NCBI RefSeq assembly: GCF_014201875.1
Contig: NZ_JACHFL010000002.1
Span: 248,001 to 312,000 of the forward strand
Source: Deinococcus humi
Lineage (GTDB): Bacteria; Deinococcota; Deinococci; Deinococcales; Deinococcaceae
Direction of reading: 5' to 3'
DNA: 64,000 nucleotides
The notes under the pieces: generated by a model
Databases searched by the model: none
What the model was told of the DNA's origin: nothing
What the model saw: the letters and a program-made list of their open reading frames with translations, nothing else
In this document: positions 40,621-55,793 of the stretch, piece after piece
How positions within the stretch are numbered: position 1 is the first letter of the stretch
Layout of the letters: each line of letters opens with the position of its first letter
Translations under genes and position numbers: made by a program

Positions 40621-41370
40621 TCAATGGAAGGCCCCGGTGGCGGCCATCTCCGGCGTGCTGGGGACCAGTTGCCGCCAGCTGTGGACGCCGCCCACCTGCA
40701 CGGTCACGAAACGTTCCAGCGCGCGCCACAGCGCCGGGCGCTCCGCAGGGGGCACCGGCGTGTCCATGTTGGCCCGCACCGTGCGGCGCACCACCCCGCG
40801 CAGGAAGTCCAGCGATTCGGGCGGGTAGGCACTCAGGCTGGCACACGCCGCGCACAGCAGCTGGCCACCCAGCGGATCCGGGTGCTCGGGGTCCGGCGAG
40901 CCGCAGCGGGCGCAGCGGGCCGTCTGCGGCACAATGCCGGCCAGTCCCAGCAGTTTGTAGCTCATGACCAGCGCCACCCACTCTGGGTCCGGCTGGTGTG
41001 CTACGCCGCGCAGCGCCGCCGCGAACAGTTCAAAGGCCTGTTCGCTGAACTCTCCTTCCTGAAACAGCGCGTCGGCGAATTCGGCCATCAGGTGCGCGAA
41101 GGCGTGCCGCTCCGGCTCGGCCAGCGTGGGCAAAGCGCCCTCCAGCACGGCCTGTTTGACGGTGGCCAGATCATTGTTGGGGGTCTGGTACGTCTGCACG
41201 CCGACGTGGTGGAACAGGTTCAGGCGGCTCGCCAGCGGCCCGCGGACCCCACCGCGCGCAATGGCCTTGAGCTTGCCCTGCGGCGTCAGCAGCGTCACGA
41301 TAATGTCGCCGGACGGCAGGACTCGGCGGCGGATCACGATGCCGCTGCGGTTGGCGGTGCGACTCTTCAT
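40621..41370 (-). CDS. recO: DNA repair protein RecO
   Basis: 249 aa. Recombination mediator that, with RecR, loads RecA on SSB-covered DNA; central in Deinococcus, which lacks RecBC. N-terminal OB-fold ([32 protein letters not shown]), helical middle ([22 protein letters not shown]) and a zinc-finger module with the two pairs CARCG and CAAC. Length is normal. The ATG has no obvious ribosome site or close -10 box. It is upstream of the histidine kinase on the same strand. Confidence 0.93.
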   Translation of the reverse strand: MKSRTANRSGIVIRRRVLPSGDIIVTLLTPQGKLKAIARGGVRGPLASRLNLFHHVGVQTYQTPNNDLATVKQAVLEGALPTLAEPERHAFAHLMAEFADALFQEGEFSEQAFELFAAALRGVAHQPDPEWVALVMSYKLLGLAGIVPQTARCARCGSPDPEHPDPLGGQLLCAACASLSAYPPESLDFLRGVVRRTVRANMDTPVPPAERPALWRALERFVTVQVGGVHSWRQLVPSTPEMAATGAFH

Positions 41371-41514
41371 GGGCCGACGCTCATGGTGTTGTCTTGCACC
41401 GTTTTTTCAAGCGCTGGAGGCGGCGTCACGCTCCGCAGTCTAGGCGCTCTGCGGGCTGCTGCCTGTGCCAGTGTCCACGTTCCGGAACGTGCCGGGCAGG
41501 TAAACTGGAGGGCA

Positions 41515-41928
41515 ATGAACGACCCGCGCCCACAGGAGCACAGTGTCCGCGACCTGTTGCGAGAACTCTTTCCCGAAACGCACCGCGAACTGTTCGGCCC
41601 CCATGTCGGCCCCCACGAGGGTGACACCCAGCCCACGCTGGGGCTGTACCCGGTGGCCGACGGACGGCTTGCCCTGGTGCACGGTGATCAGCTGGCCGAA
41701 TTCACCCCGCTGGATCCCAAAGGCAAGAACGCCCTGCATTGCGACCTGTGCCACTACACCCGCAGCCGCAGCGAGGCCGCCCTGTACCGCGTGGTGGTGG
41801 CTGCCCGCCGCAGCCGTTACGTGACCCTGTGCACCGCCACCGAGGCCTGCCAGGGTCGCGCTGGGAGAAAGGGGCTGGAAGCGCTGGCCGGGCGCATCTT
41901 TCCGCTGGAACTGCCGTACACGGAATAG
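41515..41928 (+). CDS. Putative zinc-binding protein (Cys4, treble-clef-like)
   Basis: 137 aa, not firmly assigned. The first 70 residues are hydrophilic with a [16 protein letters not shown] helix. Four cysteines, Cys76 and Cys79 ([10 protein letters not shown]) and Cys106 and Cys112 ([11 protein letters not shown]), are spaced like the treble-clef zinc module found at the end of FusB/FBP-type elongation-factor G-binding proteins. A link to the ribosome is therefore possible but speculative. Both a ribosome-like GGAGG and a -10 box TAAACT (41501-41506, eight bases before the ATG) precede the start. Confidence 0.6.
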   Translation: MNDPRPQEHSVRDLLRELFPETHRELFGPHVGPHEGDTQPTLGLYPVADGRLALVHGDQLAEFTPLDPKGKNALHCDLCHYTRSRSEAALYRVVVAARRSRYVTLCTATEACQGRAGRKGLEALAGRIFPLELPYTE

Positions 41929-41994
41929 CCCCATATCGAAGAGCAGGAGGCTGGGGAAACGCCGCCTGGGCACCCGTGCTGCTAGCTTGCCTGC

Positions 41995-42416
41995 ATGACC
42001 GAAGCCAACGTCTCCCACGTTCCCGTGACCGAGTGGGCCGCGCTGGTGCCGGAGCTGATGGTGAGCGATCTGGCGCACAGTCTGGACGTGTATAGCCGGC
42101 TGTTCGGATTCACCCTCAACTACACTCGCCCTGGCTTTGCCACCTGAGCCTGGGGCGTGTTCAGTGGATGCTGGAACAGGCCCACGACCATAAGCTCTGG
42201 TTGACTGGCCCTCTGGAACGGCCCTACGGGCGTGGCCTTAACTTTCAGCTGGAGGTGCCGGACGTGCAGGGGCTCTATGACCACCTGCTGGCCCGGGGTT
42301 ATCCCATGTTCGTGCCGCTGAAGACCACGGCGTATCTGGAGGGTGACACCGAACACCTCCAGCGTGCGTTTCTGGTGCAGGATCCGGACGGTTACCTGCT
42401 GCGCTTCACGGGCTGA
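41995..42416 (+). pseudogene. VOC (glyoxalase/bleomycin-resistance) family gene with one-base frameshift
   Basis: The first frame starts at ATG 41995, six bases after the -10 box TAGCTT (41983-41988), and reads ELMVSDLAHSLDVYSRLFGF...RPGFAT before a TGA at 42145. The rest of the family domain continues in another frame (HLSLGRVQWMLEQAHDHKLW, LNFQLEVPDVQGLYDHLLARG, AFLVQDPDGYLLRFTG) to 42416. Inserting one base near 42141/42142 restores R-P-G-F-A-Y-L-S-L-G-R, an ordinary VOC sequence of about 140 aa. So a single base has been lost in the genome, or the assembly has an error. The end overlaps the convergent MOSC gene by 11 bases. Confidence 0.85.
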
Positions 42417-43080
42417 GCGCCCCGTGCCTGTCGGTCAGCTGCTGCATCCTGGCGCGCACGCGCACGGCCACAGGGAACTCAAGATACCGTTCCAGCTTCG
42501 CCAGGTCGGGAGCAGGGTCGTACCACAGCTCAAACAGGTCGCGGATGCTGGGGGCATCGGTGGGGCCGGGGGTCAGCTGCACATGGTCTCCCGGCCCCAC
42601 CTCGCCGCCGCGCAGCACACGGGTGTAGAAGCCGGGGCGGCCCACCGCCACAAATTGCTTGACCAGCGTGGGCTGGCCGACATGGGCCGCCAGCTTGGCG
42701 CAGGGAATGCGCGGCGCGGTGACTTCCAGCCGCACGCCGCCCGGCCCCCCGATGTTCAGCTGGTCTCCCACCCGCATGGCGGCAGATTCCAGCCCCCTCA
42801 CCAGCAGGTTCTCGCCGAAGATGCCGGGAGGGAGTGAGCGGCCCAGTTCTGCCTCCCAGTGGGCGTAGTCCTCATGGGTATAGATGTACACGGCCTGATC
42901 TGGACCGCCATGATGCTCGGTGTCCACCACATGGTCTCCGGCCAGCCCATCCACGCTGACCCGCACGCGGCCCGGCAGCGGGCGCTTGTCGATGCCGCTG
43001 ACCTGCGGACGTGGGCCGATGTGGAGGGCACTGGGCTGGCCGACGTTGACGCTCTGGACCTGACAATCTGGGGCGGTCAT
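42406..43080 (-). CDS. YiiM-like MOSC domain protein
   Basis: 224 aa. MOSC domain with GDHVVDTEHHGGPDQAVYIY, IFGENLLVRGLES and the invariant Cys127 (RIPCAKLAAHVG), then a C-terminal helical extension (about 165-224, SIRDLFELWYDPAPDLAKLE) as in YiiM, which reduces N-hydroxylated compounds with molybdenum cofactor. It is a longer paralogue of the gene at 30721. The start at 43080 has a -10 box TACCTT (43088-43093) seven bases upstream; an upstream start at 43122 is not needed. Confidence 0.88.
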   Translation of the reverse strand: MTAPDCQVQSVNVGQPSALHIGPRPQVSGIDKRPLPGRVRVSVDGLAGDHVVDTEHHGGPDQAVYIYTHEDYAHWEAELGRSLPPGIFGENLLVRGLESAAMRVGDQLNIGGPGGVRLEVTAPRIPCAKLAAHVGQPTLVKQFVAVGRPGFYTRVLRGGEVGPGDHVQLTPGPTDAPSIRDLFELWYDPAPDLAKLERYLEFPVAVRVRARMQQLTDRHGALSP

Positions 43081-43152
43081 GCTTTTCAAGGTATCAGGAG
43101 TGTTAAAGGCAGGGTCAGGCACCGCCCCGGCACGCCGCCTAAGCTGGACCTG

Positions 43153-44724
43153 ATGGGCATGGGCATACTGCTGTTTCTACGGGTCTTCGGCGTGGTGGCG
43201 CTGCTGGGGTTGATGCTAACGCTGGGCGCAGGCGTCGGGGTGTCCCGGCTGGCACCGAATGCCCCGCCCCTGACCCTGTTGAGTGGTCCGTTGTCGCCCC
43301 CGGATCTCGCCACGCTGGATGGGCTGAGGGGCGCAGGTGAGAAGGAACTGGAGCGTGACTGCCCCGAGCCCCAGGCTCCGCTTGACCGCGTGCTGTACGA
43401 CCACCTGCGCGGCCAGGGGGCGGCGCTGAGCTGCGGCAACGCCTTCGTGCGGCTGATCCACTTTCCCAACGACGACTTCGGCCTGAGCGGTCAGGCTCCA
43501 GACCCCATGGGCGGCTTTTCCGTGATGGCCCGCCAGATCGAGGGCGCGCGGCACGAGGTTCTGCTGGCGAACATGTTGTGGGACGACGGGGCCGATTCCC
43601 CCGGCGTGTTGCTGGCCCACGCCGTCGCCCAGCTGAGGCAGGCGGTGGCCCAGCATCCCGAACGCTACCCGCAGGGCATGACCGTCCGCCTGATGTTCGG
43701 CAACAGCGTGCGGCTGGACACCCTGCTTGATCCCACCAGCAGCGTCTACAGCGCTGCGCGGCAGTTGCTGGAGGCCGGGGTGCCGCTCTCGAACGACCCG
43801 GTTAAGGGCTTCACCCTGGAACTCGCCAACTACACCTACGCCTATCCGCACAATCACCTCAAGCTCCTGGTGATCGATGGGCAGGAAACGGCGGCGGGTG
43901 GGGTTAACATCAGCTTCTTTCACCTGCCGGCCAGCAGCCCTGGCGGCCTGGACCTGACCGACCTGCTGCTGACGCTCAGGGGGCCGGTGGCCCGCAATAC
44001 GGTGGCCGCCTTTCGCGATTCCTGGCTCCTGAGCCGTTCCCTACGGTGTCAGGAGGGCGTCACCGTCGCCGCCCTGCGCCGGGACTGTGCGCTGGTGGAC
44101 GCCGGGAGTCCCTACCCGCTGTTCTACACGGCCCCTCCTGAGTCTGAGGGGAATTCGCGTGCCTATGGCCTGTACCGCCGCGCCGGATACGAGACCCAGG
44201 ACGCGGCCCTGCCCGCCCTGTTTGCGGCTGCCCAGTCCAGCATTGACCTGATGCAGTCGCAGATCAGCGGGACGGTGCAGTGTAGTTTGAGCCTCACCGC
44301 GCCGGGAGGCTGTCCCTTTCCGCAGGAGGCCCTTCCGGTCTGGCAGGCCATCGTGGGCGCTATCAGGGACCGGGGCGTACGCGTGCGTCTGTTGCTGGAT
44401 TACGACTCGCTCCTGCAAGTCGAGCCGCTGGCGCTGATCTCGGGTATCCGGGCCTACCTGAAGCCGCTGGGCCTGGAGGACCACCTGCAGGTTCGCTGGT
44501 CCGGCACGGTGGGCGGCATGCATACCAAGGCCGCCCTGGTGGACGACGCCATGCTGGCGGTGGGCAGCCTCAACCTGCATTTCTCGTCGTTTGGCAGCCG
44601 TGGCCTGAACGAGTACACGCTGGCGACCAGCGATCTCACCGCCCTGAAAGCTGGTCGGCAGGACTTCGATTTCGAGTGGGCGCGGGGCAAGGCCTTCGCG
44701 TTGCCGTACTGGCTGCGGCCCTGA
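43153..44724 (+). CDS. Phospholipase D / cardiolipin synthase-like protein
   Basis: 523 aa. An N-terminal TM segment (residues 4-27) anchors an extracytoplasmic body with two PLD catalytic motifs: HxKxxxxD at His235-Lys237-Asp242 and at His457-Lys459-Asp464, the second followed by [17 protein letters not shown]. Both catalytic halves are therefore intact. Could be a cardiolipin synthase, a phospholipase or a nuclease; the family does not settle this. The ATG at 43153 lies seven bases after the -10 box TAAGCT (43140-43145); the frame is open further upstream but without support. Confidence 0.87.
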   Translation: MGMGILLFLRVFGVVALLGLMLTLGAGVGVSRLAPNAPPLTLLSGPLSPPDLATLDGLRGAGEKELERDCPEPQAPLDRVLYDHLRGQGAALSCGNAFVRLIHFPNDDFGLSGQAPDPMGGFSVMARQIEGARHEVLLANMLWDDGADSPGVLLAHAVAQLRQAVAQHPERYPQGMTVRLMFGNSVRLDTLLDPTSSVYSAARQLLEAGVPLSNDPVKGFTLELANYTYAYPHNHLKLLVIDGQETAAGGVNISFFHLPASSPGGLDLTDLLLTLRGPVARNTVAAFRDSWLLSRSLRCQEGVTVAALRRDCALVDAGSPYPLFYTAPPESEGNSRAYGLYRRAGYETQDAALPALFAAAQSSIDLMQSQISGTVQCSLSLTAPGGCPFPQEALPVWQAIVGAIRDRGVRVRLLLDYDSLLQVEPLALISGIRAYLKPLGLEDHLQVRWSGTVGGMHTKAALVDDAMLAVGSLNLHFSSFGSRGLNEYTLATSDLTALKAGRQDFDFEWARGKAFALPYWLRP

Positions 44725-44769
44725 CCTCGTCCCTACCCTCGTCTGCCGGAGGAGTAGTGACGCAGAACC

Positions 44770-44793
44770 AAAAAAGCACCCTTGCGGGTGCTT
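44770..44793 (-). terminator. Intrinsic terminator after the Bax inhibitor-1-like gene
   Basis: Minus strand AAGCACCC, GCAA loop, GGGTGCTT followed by further T residues (TTTTTT in total). Located 26 bases past the stop at 44819. Confidence 0.9.
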
Positions 44794-44818
44794 GAAGCGG
44801 AATTCGGTGTCTAGCGCT

Positions 44819-45511
<693 letters not shown>

Positions 45512-45817
45512 ACGTTCCATGATACGAGACACGGCACAGAAGAGTTCCCGTAGTTCCTGCTCCCTCTGATACCTAATCTTGACCTGGGTCATAGCCATGC
45601 TGGAAGCTGTCTGACACGCTACGAGCATGATCCACAGCGCGTTGGCACCAAGAACCAAGCCTGCACCGAGTCAGCTTGGTGGGCCTGTAGGGAGCATGTC
45701 CCTTTTGACTGCCTTCATGGTCAGCTCAGGCTTCATGTACCAGTTGCGCCTGATCGACTTGGAGCCCGCACCGCGCAGGGCTGTGACGCAGCGGAACTGT
45801 CACGGCTAGCCTGCGGC
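45512..45817. other. Intergenic region without a convincing gene
   Basis: Holds the promoter of the Bax inhibitor-1-like gene at its left edge. A 60-codon open frame (45627-45809, plus) has no ribosome site, no -10 box and no recognisable protein features. Nothing else seen. Confidence 0.45.
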
Positions 45818-45873
45818 GGGCAAGAAGAGACGGGGCGCTGGGAGAAATCCTCAGCGCCCGTCTCTTCTTGCCC
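45818..45873 (-). terminator. Long hairpin after the stress-protein-like gene
   Basis: Arms 45818-45840 and 45852-45873 pair over 22 bases with a single bulged G, around an 11-base loop. It starts seven bases past the stop at 45880. No T-run follows, but the stem is strong. Confidence 0.7.
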
Positions 45874-45879
45874 TGCCGC

Positions 45880-46479
45880 TCAGTGCCCGCTCTGGCCCGC
45901 GCGTTCGCTCTGCATTCTTCCCCCGCCCACGGCGTCCTCCAGTCTGACGGCGCCGTGCTGGCGCATCAGGCTCAGCGCCTCATCGGCGCGGGCGCTGCTG
46001 GCGTCGCGGGCGATCACGATGACGTGGCCCTGGCCGATGCCCGCGTTGAAGCGCTCGGCCTGCACCGGAGGAACGCCCATACGACGCAGCAGCTTGACAT
46101 AATCGCCGTGGTCACTGCCTGCCAGAGACCCGAACATGCCCCCCAGGAACAGGCCGCCGATGACACCGTACATGATGCCCAGCAGGCCGCCCTCCTGATA
46201 GATACGGGTGATCGGGAAGGCCAGCAGCAGCAGCCAGATGGGCACAGTCAGCACCAGACTGGCCAGCAAACCCACGATTGCTCCGCGAATGACGCTTGAC
46301 GCCCCTGCTGGGGCTCCGGCCTCCGGGCTGATGCCAGTTGCCTGTGCGAGATCGTCCTCGGCCACGGCGTCGTTCAGGGCAAAGCCCAGGTGATCACGGT
46401 CAAAACCACGGGATTTCAAGGCTTCCAGAACCACCTTGGCCTGGCTCGGCTCACGAAAGAGGGCAACGACGCTTTCCAT
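45880..46479 (-). CDS. Membrane protein related to general stress protein 17M/YflT
   Basis: 199 aa. N-terminal MESVVALFREPSQAKVVLEALKSRGFDRDHLGF resembles the YflT/GSP17M fold (babbling strand-helix motif used by stress proteins to sort membrane cargo). Two hydrophobic segments follow: about 65-88 and a glycine-zipper stretch at about 94-117 (GGLLGIMYGVIGGLFLGGMFGSLAG). The C-terminal part repeats the first fold (GHVIVIARDASSARADEALSLMRQHGAV). Function unknown; a stress role is inference. Confidence 0.7.
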   Translation of the reverse strand: MESVVALFREPSQAKVVLEALKSRGFDRDHLGFALNDAVAEDDLAQATGISPEAGAPAGASSVIRGAIVGLLASLVLTVPIWLLLLAFPITRIYQEGGLLGIMYGVIGGLFLGGMFGSLAGSDHGDYVKLLRRMGVPPVQAERFNAGIGQGHVIVIARDASSARADEALSLMRQHGAVRLEDAVGGGRMQSERAGQSGH

Positions 46480-46670
46480 GCCTGCATTTTTACCATGTAT
46501 GTGGGGCTTTTGGGGAGGGACGGGAAGGTAAAAACCCTTTAGGTCCGGCCCCGGCGGCCACAGGGTAGATAATCGTTGGGTGGGTGCCCAGGACTAGCCG
46601 TACCTGAGTGCATCCTGCCCTGCGCCCTGCGGTACGTTTTGCCCCCCTGCGCCCTTCTATACTGCGGGAC

Positions 46671-47645
<975 letters not shown>

Positions 47646-47942
47646 TCCCACCACACTGTCCTGATCGAATAGACAGATGATCAGAAAGCGGCTTGCAATT
47701 GGAAAGTCTTCCTCCCGATTCCTGCATGTGTGGAGACTGGAATCGTTTCAGTCCCAGCCTTTGTCCTGACCTCATTTCTGCGGGTTGACGGGCCGCACGG
47801 GCAAGGTTAGAACGGGGAGACAATATTTCCCCGGCTGACCGTTCACCGACAAACCATGTCTTGGCGGCGCTGTTGTCTATGCGTGTATCCTCCAATGACA
47901 CACTTCGTCGTTTCCCGGCTCACCCTATAAAGGAGACCCCAC
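47646..47942. other. Intergenic region upstream of the paired GDH genes
   Basis: About 297 bases. TATAAA (47929-47934) precedes a ribosome site AAGGAG just before the next start; TTGTCT with a TATCCT box lies further up around 47873-47894 as a possible promoter. GACTGGAA and TTTCAGTC around 47735-47752 could form a weak hairpin ending the previous gene. No ORF recognised. Confidence 0.4.
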
Positions 47943-49187
<1,245 letters not shown>

Positions 49188-49278
49188 GCCGGGCGGGCCT
49201 TTCACGCGGCGCCCCTTCACCTTCTCCAATCCCACAAGCCACGAGCCACGCACCACAGACCTCCAAAGGAGCCTCCGA

Positions 49279-50601
49279 ATGACCGCCACCCAGGATCCCG
49301 ACCACATCAACCAAAAGAAATACGGCGCGCACGACATTCCCAGCTACCTCGACCCCAACCACATCGGGCCGTACGAGATCTACCTGGAGCAGGTAGAGCG
49401 GGTCACGCCGTACCTGGGCAAGCTGGCCTATTGGGTAGAGACCCTCAAGCGGCCCAAACGGATTCTGGTGGTGGATGTGCCGATCCATCTGGACGACGGC
49501 ACCGTGGCGCACTTTGAGGGCTACCGCGTGCAGCACAACACCTCGCGCGGTCCGGCCAAGGGCGGCATCCGTTTTCACCAGGACGTGACCCTGAGCGAAG
49601 TGATGGCGCTCTCGGCATGGATGACCATCAAGAACGCTGCGGTCAACCTGCCCTATGGCGGCGGCAAGGGCGGTGTGCGAATCGATCCGCGCAGGTACAG
49701 CACCGGGGAGCTTGAACGCCTGACCCGCCGCTACGCCACCGAGATCGGCCTGATCATCGGGCCGGAAAAGGACATTCCCGCCCCCGACGTGAACACCAAC
49801 CCGCAGACGATGGCGTGGATCATGGACACTTACTCCATGAACGTGGGACGCACCTCTACCGGCGTCGTGACCGGCAAGCCCGTCAGCCTGGGCGGCTCGC
49901 TGGGGCGCGCGGACGCCACCGGGCGGGGCGTGTTCGTGACGGGTGCCGAGGCTATGAAGAAGCTGGGCCTGTCGCTGGAGGGCGCACGTATCGCCATTCA
50001 GGGCTTCGGCAACGTGGGCGAGGCTGCCGCGCGCATCTTCCACCAGCACGGCGCGAAGATCGTCGCCATTCAGGACGTGACCGGCACCATTCATTCTGAG
50101 GCGGGCATCGACCCGGCCGCCGCGCTCGAACACCTGCGCCGCACCGGCAAGATCACAGAATTCCCCGGCAGCGAGGAAATCCAGAAGGATGAGTTCTGGA
50201 GCGTGGACTGTGATGTCCTCATTCCGGCCGCACTGGAAAACCAGATCACACTGGCCAATGCAGACAAGATCCGGGCCAAACTGATCGTCGAGGGCGCAAA
50301 CGGCCCCACCAACCCTGCCGCCGATGACCTGCTGGCAGGCAAGGGCATCACCATCGTGCCCGACGTGCTGGCGAACGCAGGCGGTGTGACGGTCAGCTAC
50401 TTCGAGTGGGTGCAGGATTTCAGCTCATTCTTCTGGACGGAAGAAGAGATCAACAACCGTCTGGACCGCATCATGTCCGAGGCCTTCTTGAGCCTGTGGG
50501 AAGTGAAGGAAAAGCACAACGTGACCCTGCGAACCGCCGTATACATCGTGTCCTGCACACGGGTACTCGAAGCGCGAGCCATGCGCGGACTGTACCCCTG
50601 A
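49279..50601 (+). CDS. gdhB: Glutamate dehydrogenase, catalytic subunit
   Basis: 440 aa. Interconverts glutamate and 2-oxoglutarate plus ammonia with NAD(P)H. All key residues are in place: Lys94 ([10 protein letters not shown]), Lys118 ([17 protein letters not shown]), catalytic Lys130 and Ser373 ([11 protein letters not shown]), and the dinucleotide motif [16 protein letters not shown]. The ATG at 49279 has AAAGGAG eight bases upstream, and the frame before it is not family-like. Very likely co-transcribed with the gene before it; an intrinsic terminator follows at 50622. Confidence 0.95.
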   Translation: MTATQDPDHINQKKYGAHDIPSYLDPNHIGPYEIYLEQVERVTPYLGKLAYWVETLKRPKRILVVDVPIHLDDGTVAHFEGYRVQHNTSRGPAKGGIRFHQDVTLSEVMALSAWMTIKNAAVNLPYGGGKGGVRIDPRRYSTGELERLTRRYATEIGLIIGPEKDIPAPDVNTNPQTMAWIMDTYSMNVGRTSTGVVTGKPVSLGGSLGRADATGRGVFVTGAEAMKKLGLSLEGARIAIQGFGNVGEAAARIFHQHGAKIVAIQDVTGTIHSEAGIDPAAALEHLRRTGKITEFPGSEEIQKDEFWSVDCDVLIPAALENQITLANADKIRAKLIVEGANGPTNPAADDLLAGKGITIVPDVLANAGGVTVSYFEWVQDFSSFFWTEEEINNRLDRIMSEAFLSLWEVKEKHNVTLRTAVYIVSCTRVLEARAMRGLYP

Positions 50602-50621
50602 ACGTCGTCCCCGCTGTCTTG

Positions 50622-50650
50622 GCCCTCTCCACCGCGGAGGGGGCTTTTTT
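50622..50650 (+). terminator. Intrinsic terminator of the GDH operon
   Basis: GCCCTCTCC, five-base loop, GGAGGGGGC and TTTTTT. Almost identical to the tct terminator at 16781-16808 in the other orientation. Confidence 0.88.
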
Positions 50651-50732
50651 GTTTAGGCCTCAAGAGTAGCGGTGGGAGAAGAGTCACTTTTCTCCCACCG
50701 CACTTTTCAGACTTCTGCTTCTAAGGTTCCCC

Positions 50733-52391
<1,659 letters not shown>

Positions 52392-52471
52392 TGCCCTCAA
52401 GTGTAAAGGACGGCGGCTTTAGAAGCGCTGCCAGTCTGGAGTGTTAAAGCCGTCAAACAGGAGGGTTCACA

Positions 52472-52666
52472 ATGGGACAACAGAGGAGTTCTCCGTCCTG
52501 TCTAGAGCGTGCTTGTCGCCCTTCTGGCCCGGAGCGCTTGCTTGGCCTGTTCGAACGCCCCATCCCCATCTTGCTTGAGCGCCACGGTTTCCAGAAGATC
52601 AGCCGTGTGCTAGAGGTTCATGGGTTCGGCCTGACCTGCGCCGACATGCCCTCCAGACCGGACTGA
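52472..52666 (+). CDS. Possible small protein with a strong ribosome site
   Basis: 64 codons. The only support is CAGGAGGG nine bases before an ATG and a fair fraction of hydrophobic residues (LLGLFERPIPILLERHGF). No family, no recognisable domain, no -10 box close by. It lies in a 343-base gap between the trehalose synthase gene and tRNA-Gln, which otherwise holds nothing I recognise. Could be chance. Confidence 0.22.
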   Translation: MGQQRSSPSCLERACRPSGPERLLGLFERPIPILLERHGFQKISRVLEVHGFGLTCADMPSRPD

Positions 52667-52700
52667 GGCCCACCTCGCACTCCAGCCCCACACACCCAAC

Positions 52701-52726
52701 AAAAAACCCCGCCATGAGGCGAGGTT
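52701..52726 (-). terminator. Intrinsic terminator of tRNA-Gln
   Basis: Minus strand AACCTCGCC, loop, GGCGGGGTT, then T residues. It begins nine bases past the tRNA 3' end. Confidence 0.85.
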
Positions 52727-52734
52727 TCTGATTC

Positions 52735-52808
52735 TGGTTGGGGCACAAGGACTCGAACCTTGATCGACAGTGTCAGAGACTGTTGTCCTGCCATTAGACG
52801 ATGCCCCA
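52735..52808 (-). tRNA. tRNA-Gln (anticodon CTG)
   Basis: 74 bases including an encoded CCA (52737-52735). Seven-base acceptor stem TGGGGCA/TGCCCCA, discriminator A, anticodon arm ACAGT-CTCTGAC-ACTGT with anticodon CTG, and a T-arm with GGTTCGAGTCC-like loop. U1 at the first position is typical of glutamine tRNA. Reads CAG codons, the main Gln codon in this GC-rich genome. Confidence 0.96.
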
Positions 52809-52953
52809 GCGGGGAAAGCGCTTTCCCACAGGGGAAGGCGACAGGAAGTATAACGGGCTGTTCCAGGGCCGTCAAGGTGCGGCGGTGCCGGTCATTCTGG
52901 TGTGCCGTCTTCCGCGTCCGGTCAGAAATGAATGGACCGCGTTCAGAGCGTGC

Positions 52954-52983
52954 TTGCTGCCCACACTCCGACTCTGGTACACT
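52954..52983 (+). promoter_or_regulatory. Probable rpsA promoter
   Basis: TTGCTG (52954-52959) and TACACT (52978-52983) are separated by 18 bases, about 143 bases before the rpsA ATG. The leader between them and the gene has room for autoregulation, but no specific structure was recognised. The rest of the gap 52809-52950 shows nothing else. Confidence 0.5.
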
Positions 52984-53125
52984 GATCAATGTTGCCGCGC
53001 CGTAGCGCCCGTGTTTGCCCCCACTGAATGAAGCCTTCAGCGGAGCAGGCCGAAGGACGCACGGCAGCAGTTTACAGAAGCTGGCTGTCAGGCGAAATTC
53101 TGCCAGCCCAGGAGGACAGGAGTTC

Positions 53126-54970
<1,845 letters not shown>

Positions 54971-54995
54971 ACGCCTGCAGTGTTGAAGTCGAATT

Positions 54996-55034
54996 GAAGG
55001 CAGCCCGGACGCGTTGAGTGTCCGGGCTGCCTTC
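54996..55034 (+). terminator. Intrinsic terminator after rpsA
   Basis: 15-base perfect arms (54996-55010 and 55020-55034) around a nine-base loop, followed by TTTCT. 26 bases past the stop codon. Confidence 0.9.
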
Positions 55035-55142
55035 TTTCTAGGACTTGCGGTGGGGGATCAGCGCGGCTCAGGCCATCCATAACGTCGGTGTGCGGGGTTG
55101 GGCGCACCCCAACAGGGCGAACGGGCAGGTATCATGCTGAAT

Positions 55143-55739
55143 GTGACTGTGTCCCTGCCTCCTGCCGCTGCCCCCACTCCCGACACCACCCGCACCCGCA
55201 TCGGGCAGGAGGCGGCTCGGCTGTTCGTGGCGAGTGGCTACCACGGCGTGTCCATGCGCGAGGTGGCCGAGGCGGTGGGCGTGACCAAGCCCGCGCTGTA
55301 TCACCACTACGCCGACAAGGAATCTCTGTTCCTAGCAATGCTGGACGGTGCCCTGGCCGGTTTGGCACGGCTGATCGAACATGCCTCGGCACAGCGTGGG
55401 CTGTCGGCCCAACTGGACACGCTGGTGGGCGAACTGGCTGCCAGTGCCCCCGAACAGCGCGTGGGACTGCAACTGGCCTCTGAACTGCGCCACGTTTCGC
55501 CGGAACGCCGCAAGGCCTTCGAGAGCGAGTATCGCCGGGTCTGGATGGGCGGTCTGAGCGCCCTGTTTGAGGAGGCCGCAGCGCGTGGGGAATTGCGCGC
55601 AGACCTGCCGCCGCCCGTGCTGACACGGGCGTTTCTGGCGCTGATCTACCCACTGGTCACGGGCACGCCGCCCGCCGATCCGCAGGGCACGGCGCGGGCC
55701 TTGCTCTCGGTGTATCTGGACGGGGCAAGGCCGCGCTGA
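55143..55739 (+). CDS. TetR family transcriptional regulator
   Basis: 198 aa. The helix-turn-helix is VSMREVAEAVGVTKPALYHHYADKES (about 34-59), with the family's ARLFVASGYHG just before it. I choose GTG 55143 because a -10 box TATCAT (55130-55135) lies seven bases upstream and would place an ATG at 55134 across the promoter; the ATG remains possible if another promoter is used. An imperfect palindrome GTTGGG-CGCA-CCCCAAC just upstream (55097-55113) is a possible self-regulatory site. Target unknown; the nearest gene is the convergent EamA transporter. Confidence 0.85.
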   Translation: MTVSLPPAAAPTPDTTRTRIGQEAARLFVASGYHGVSMREVAEAVGVTKPALYHHYADKESLFLAMLDGALAGLARLIEHASAQRGLSAQLDTLVGELAASAPEQRVGLQLASELRHVSPERRKAFESEYRRVWMGGLSALFEEAAARGELRADLPPPVLTRAFLALIYPLVTGTPPADPQGTARALLSVYLDGARPR

Positions 55740-55761
55740 CCGTGGCCTGAGCCTGTGATCT

Positions 55762-55793
55762 GCCCCCGCCTCATTGCAGAGGTGGGGCTTTTT
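55762..55793 (+). terminator. Intrinsic terminator after the TetR gene
   Basis: GCCCCCGCCTC and GAGGTGGGGC form a stem with one bulge and a six-base loop, followed by TTTTT. It overlaps the last codons of the convergent transporter gene. Confidence 0.75.

Noticed and set aside
42168..42416. Separate 82-codon gene beginning at 42168
   Set aside because: It is the second half of the VOC domain in a shifted frame; its first half lies directly upstream with its own promoter, so one interrupted gene explains both.
45627..45809. Sixty-codon open frame between the BI-1-like gene and the long hairpin
   Set aside because: No ribosome site, no -10 box, no recognisable protein features.
55097..55113. 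Operator for the TetR gene as a separate confident feature
   Set aside because: The palindrome GTTGGG-CGCA-CCCCAAC is short, imperfect and GC-rich, so chance occurrence is plausible; mentioned only in the gene entry.
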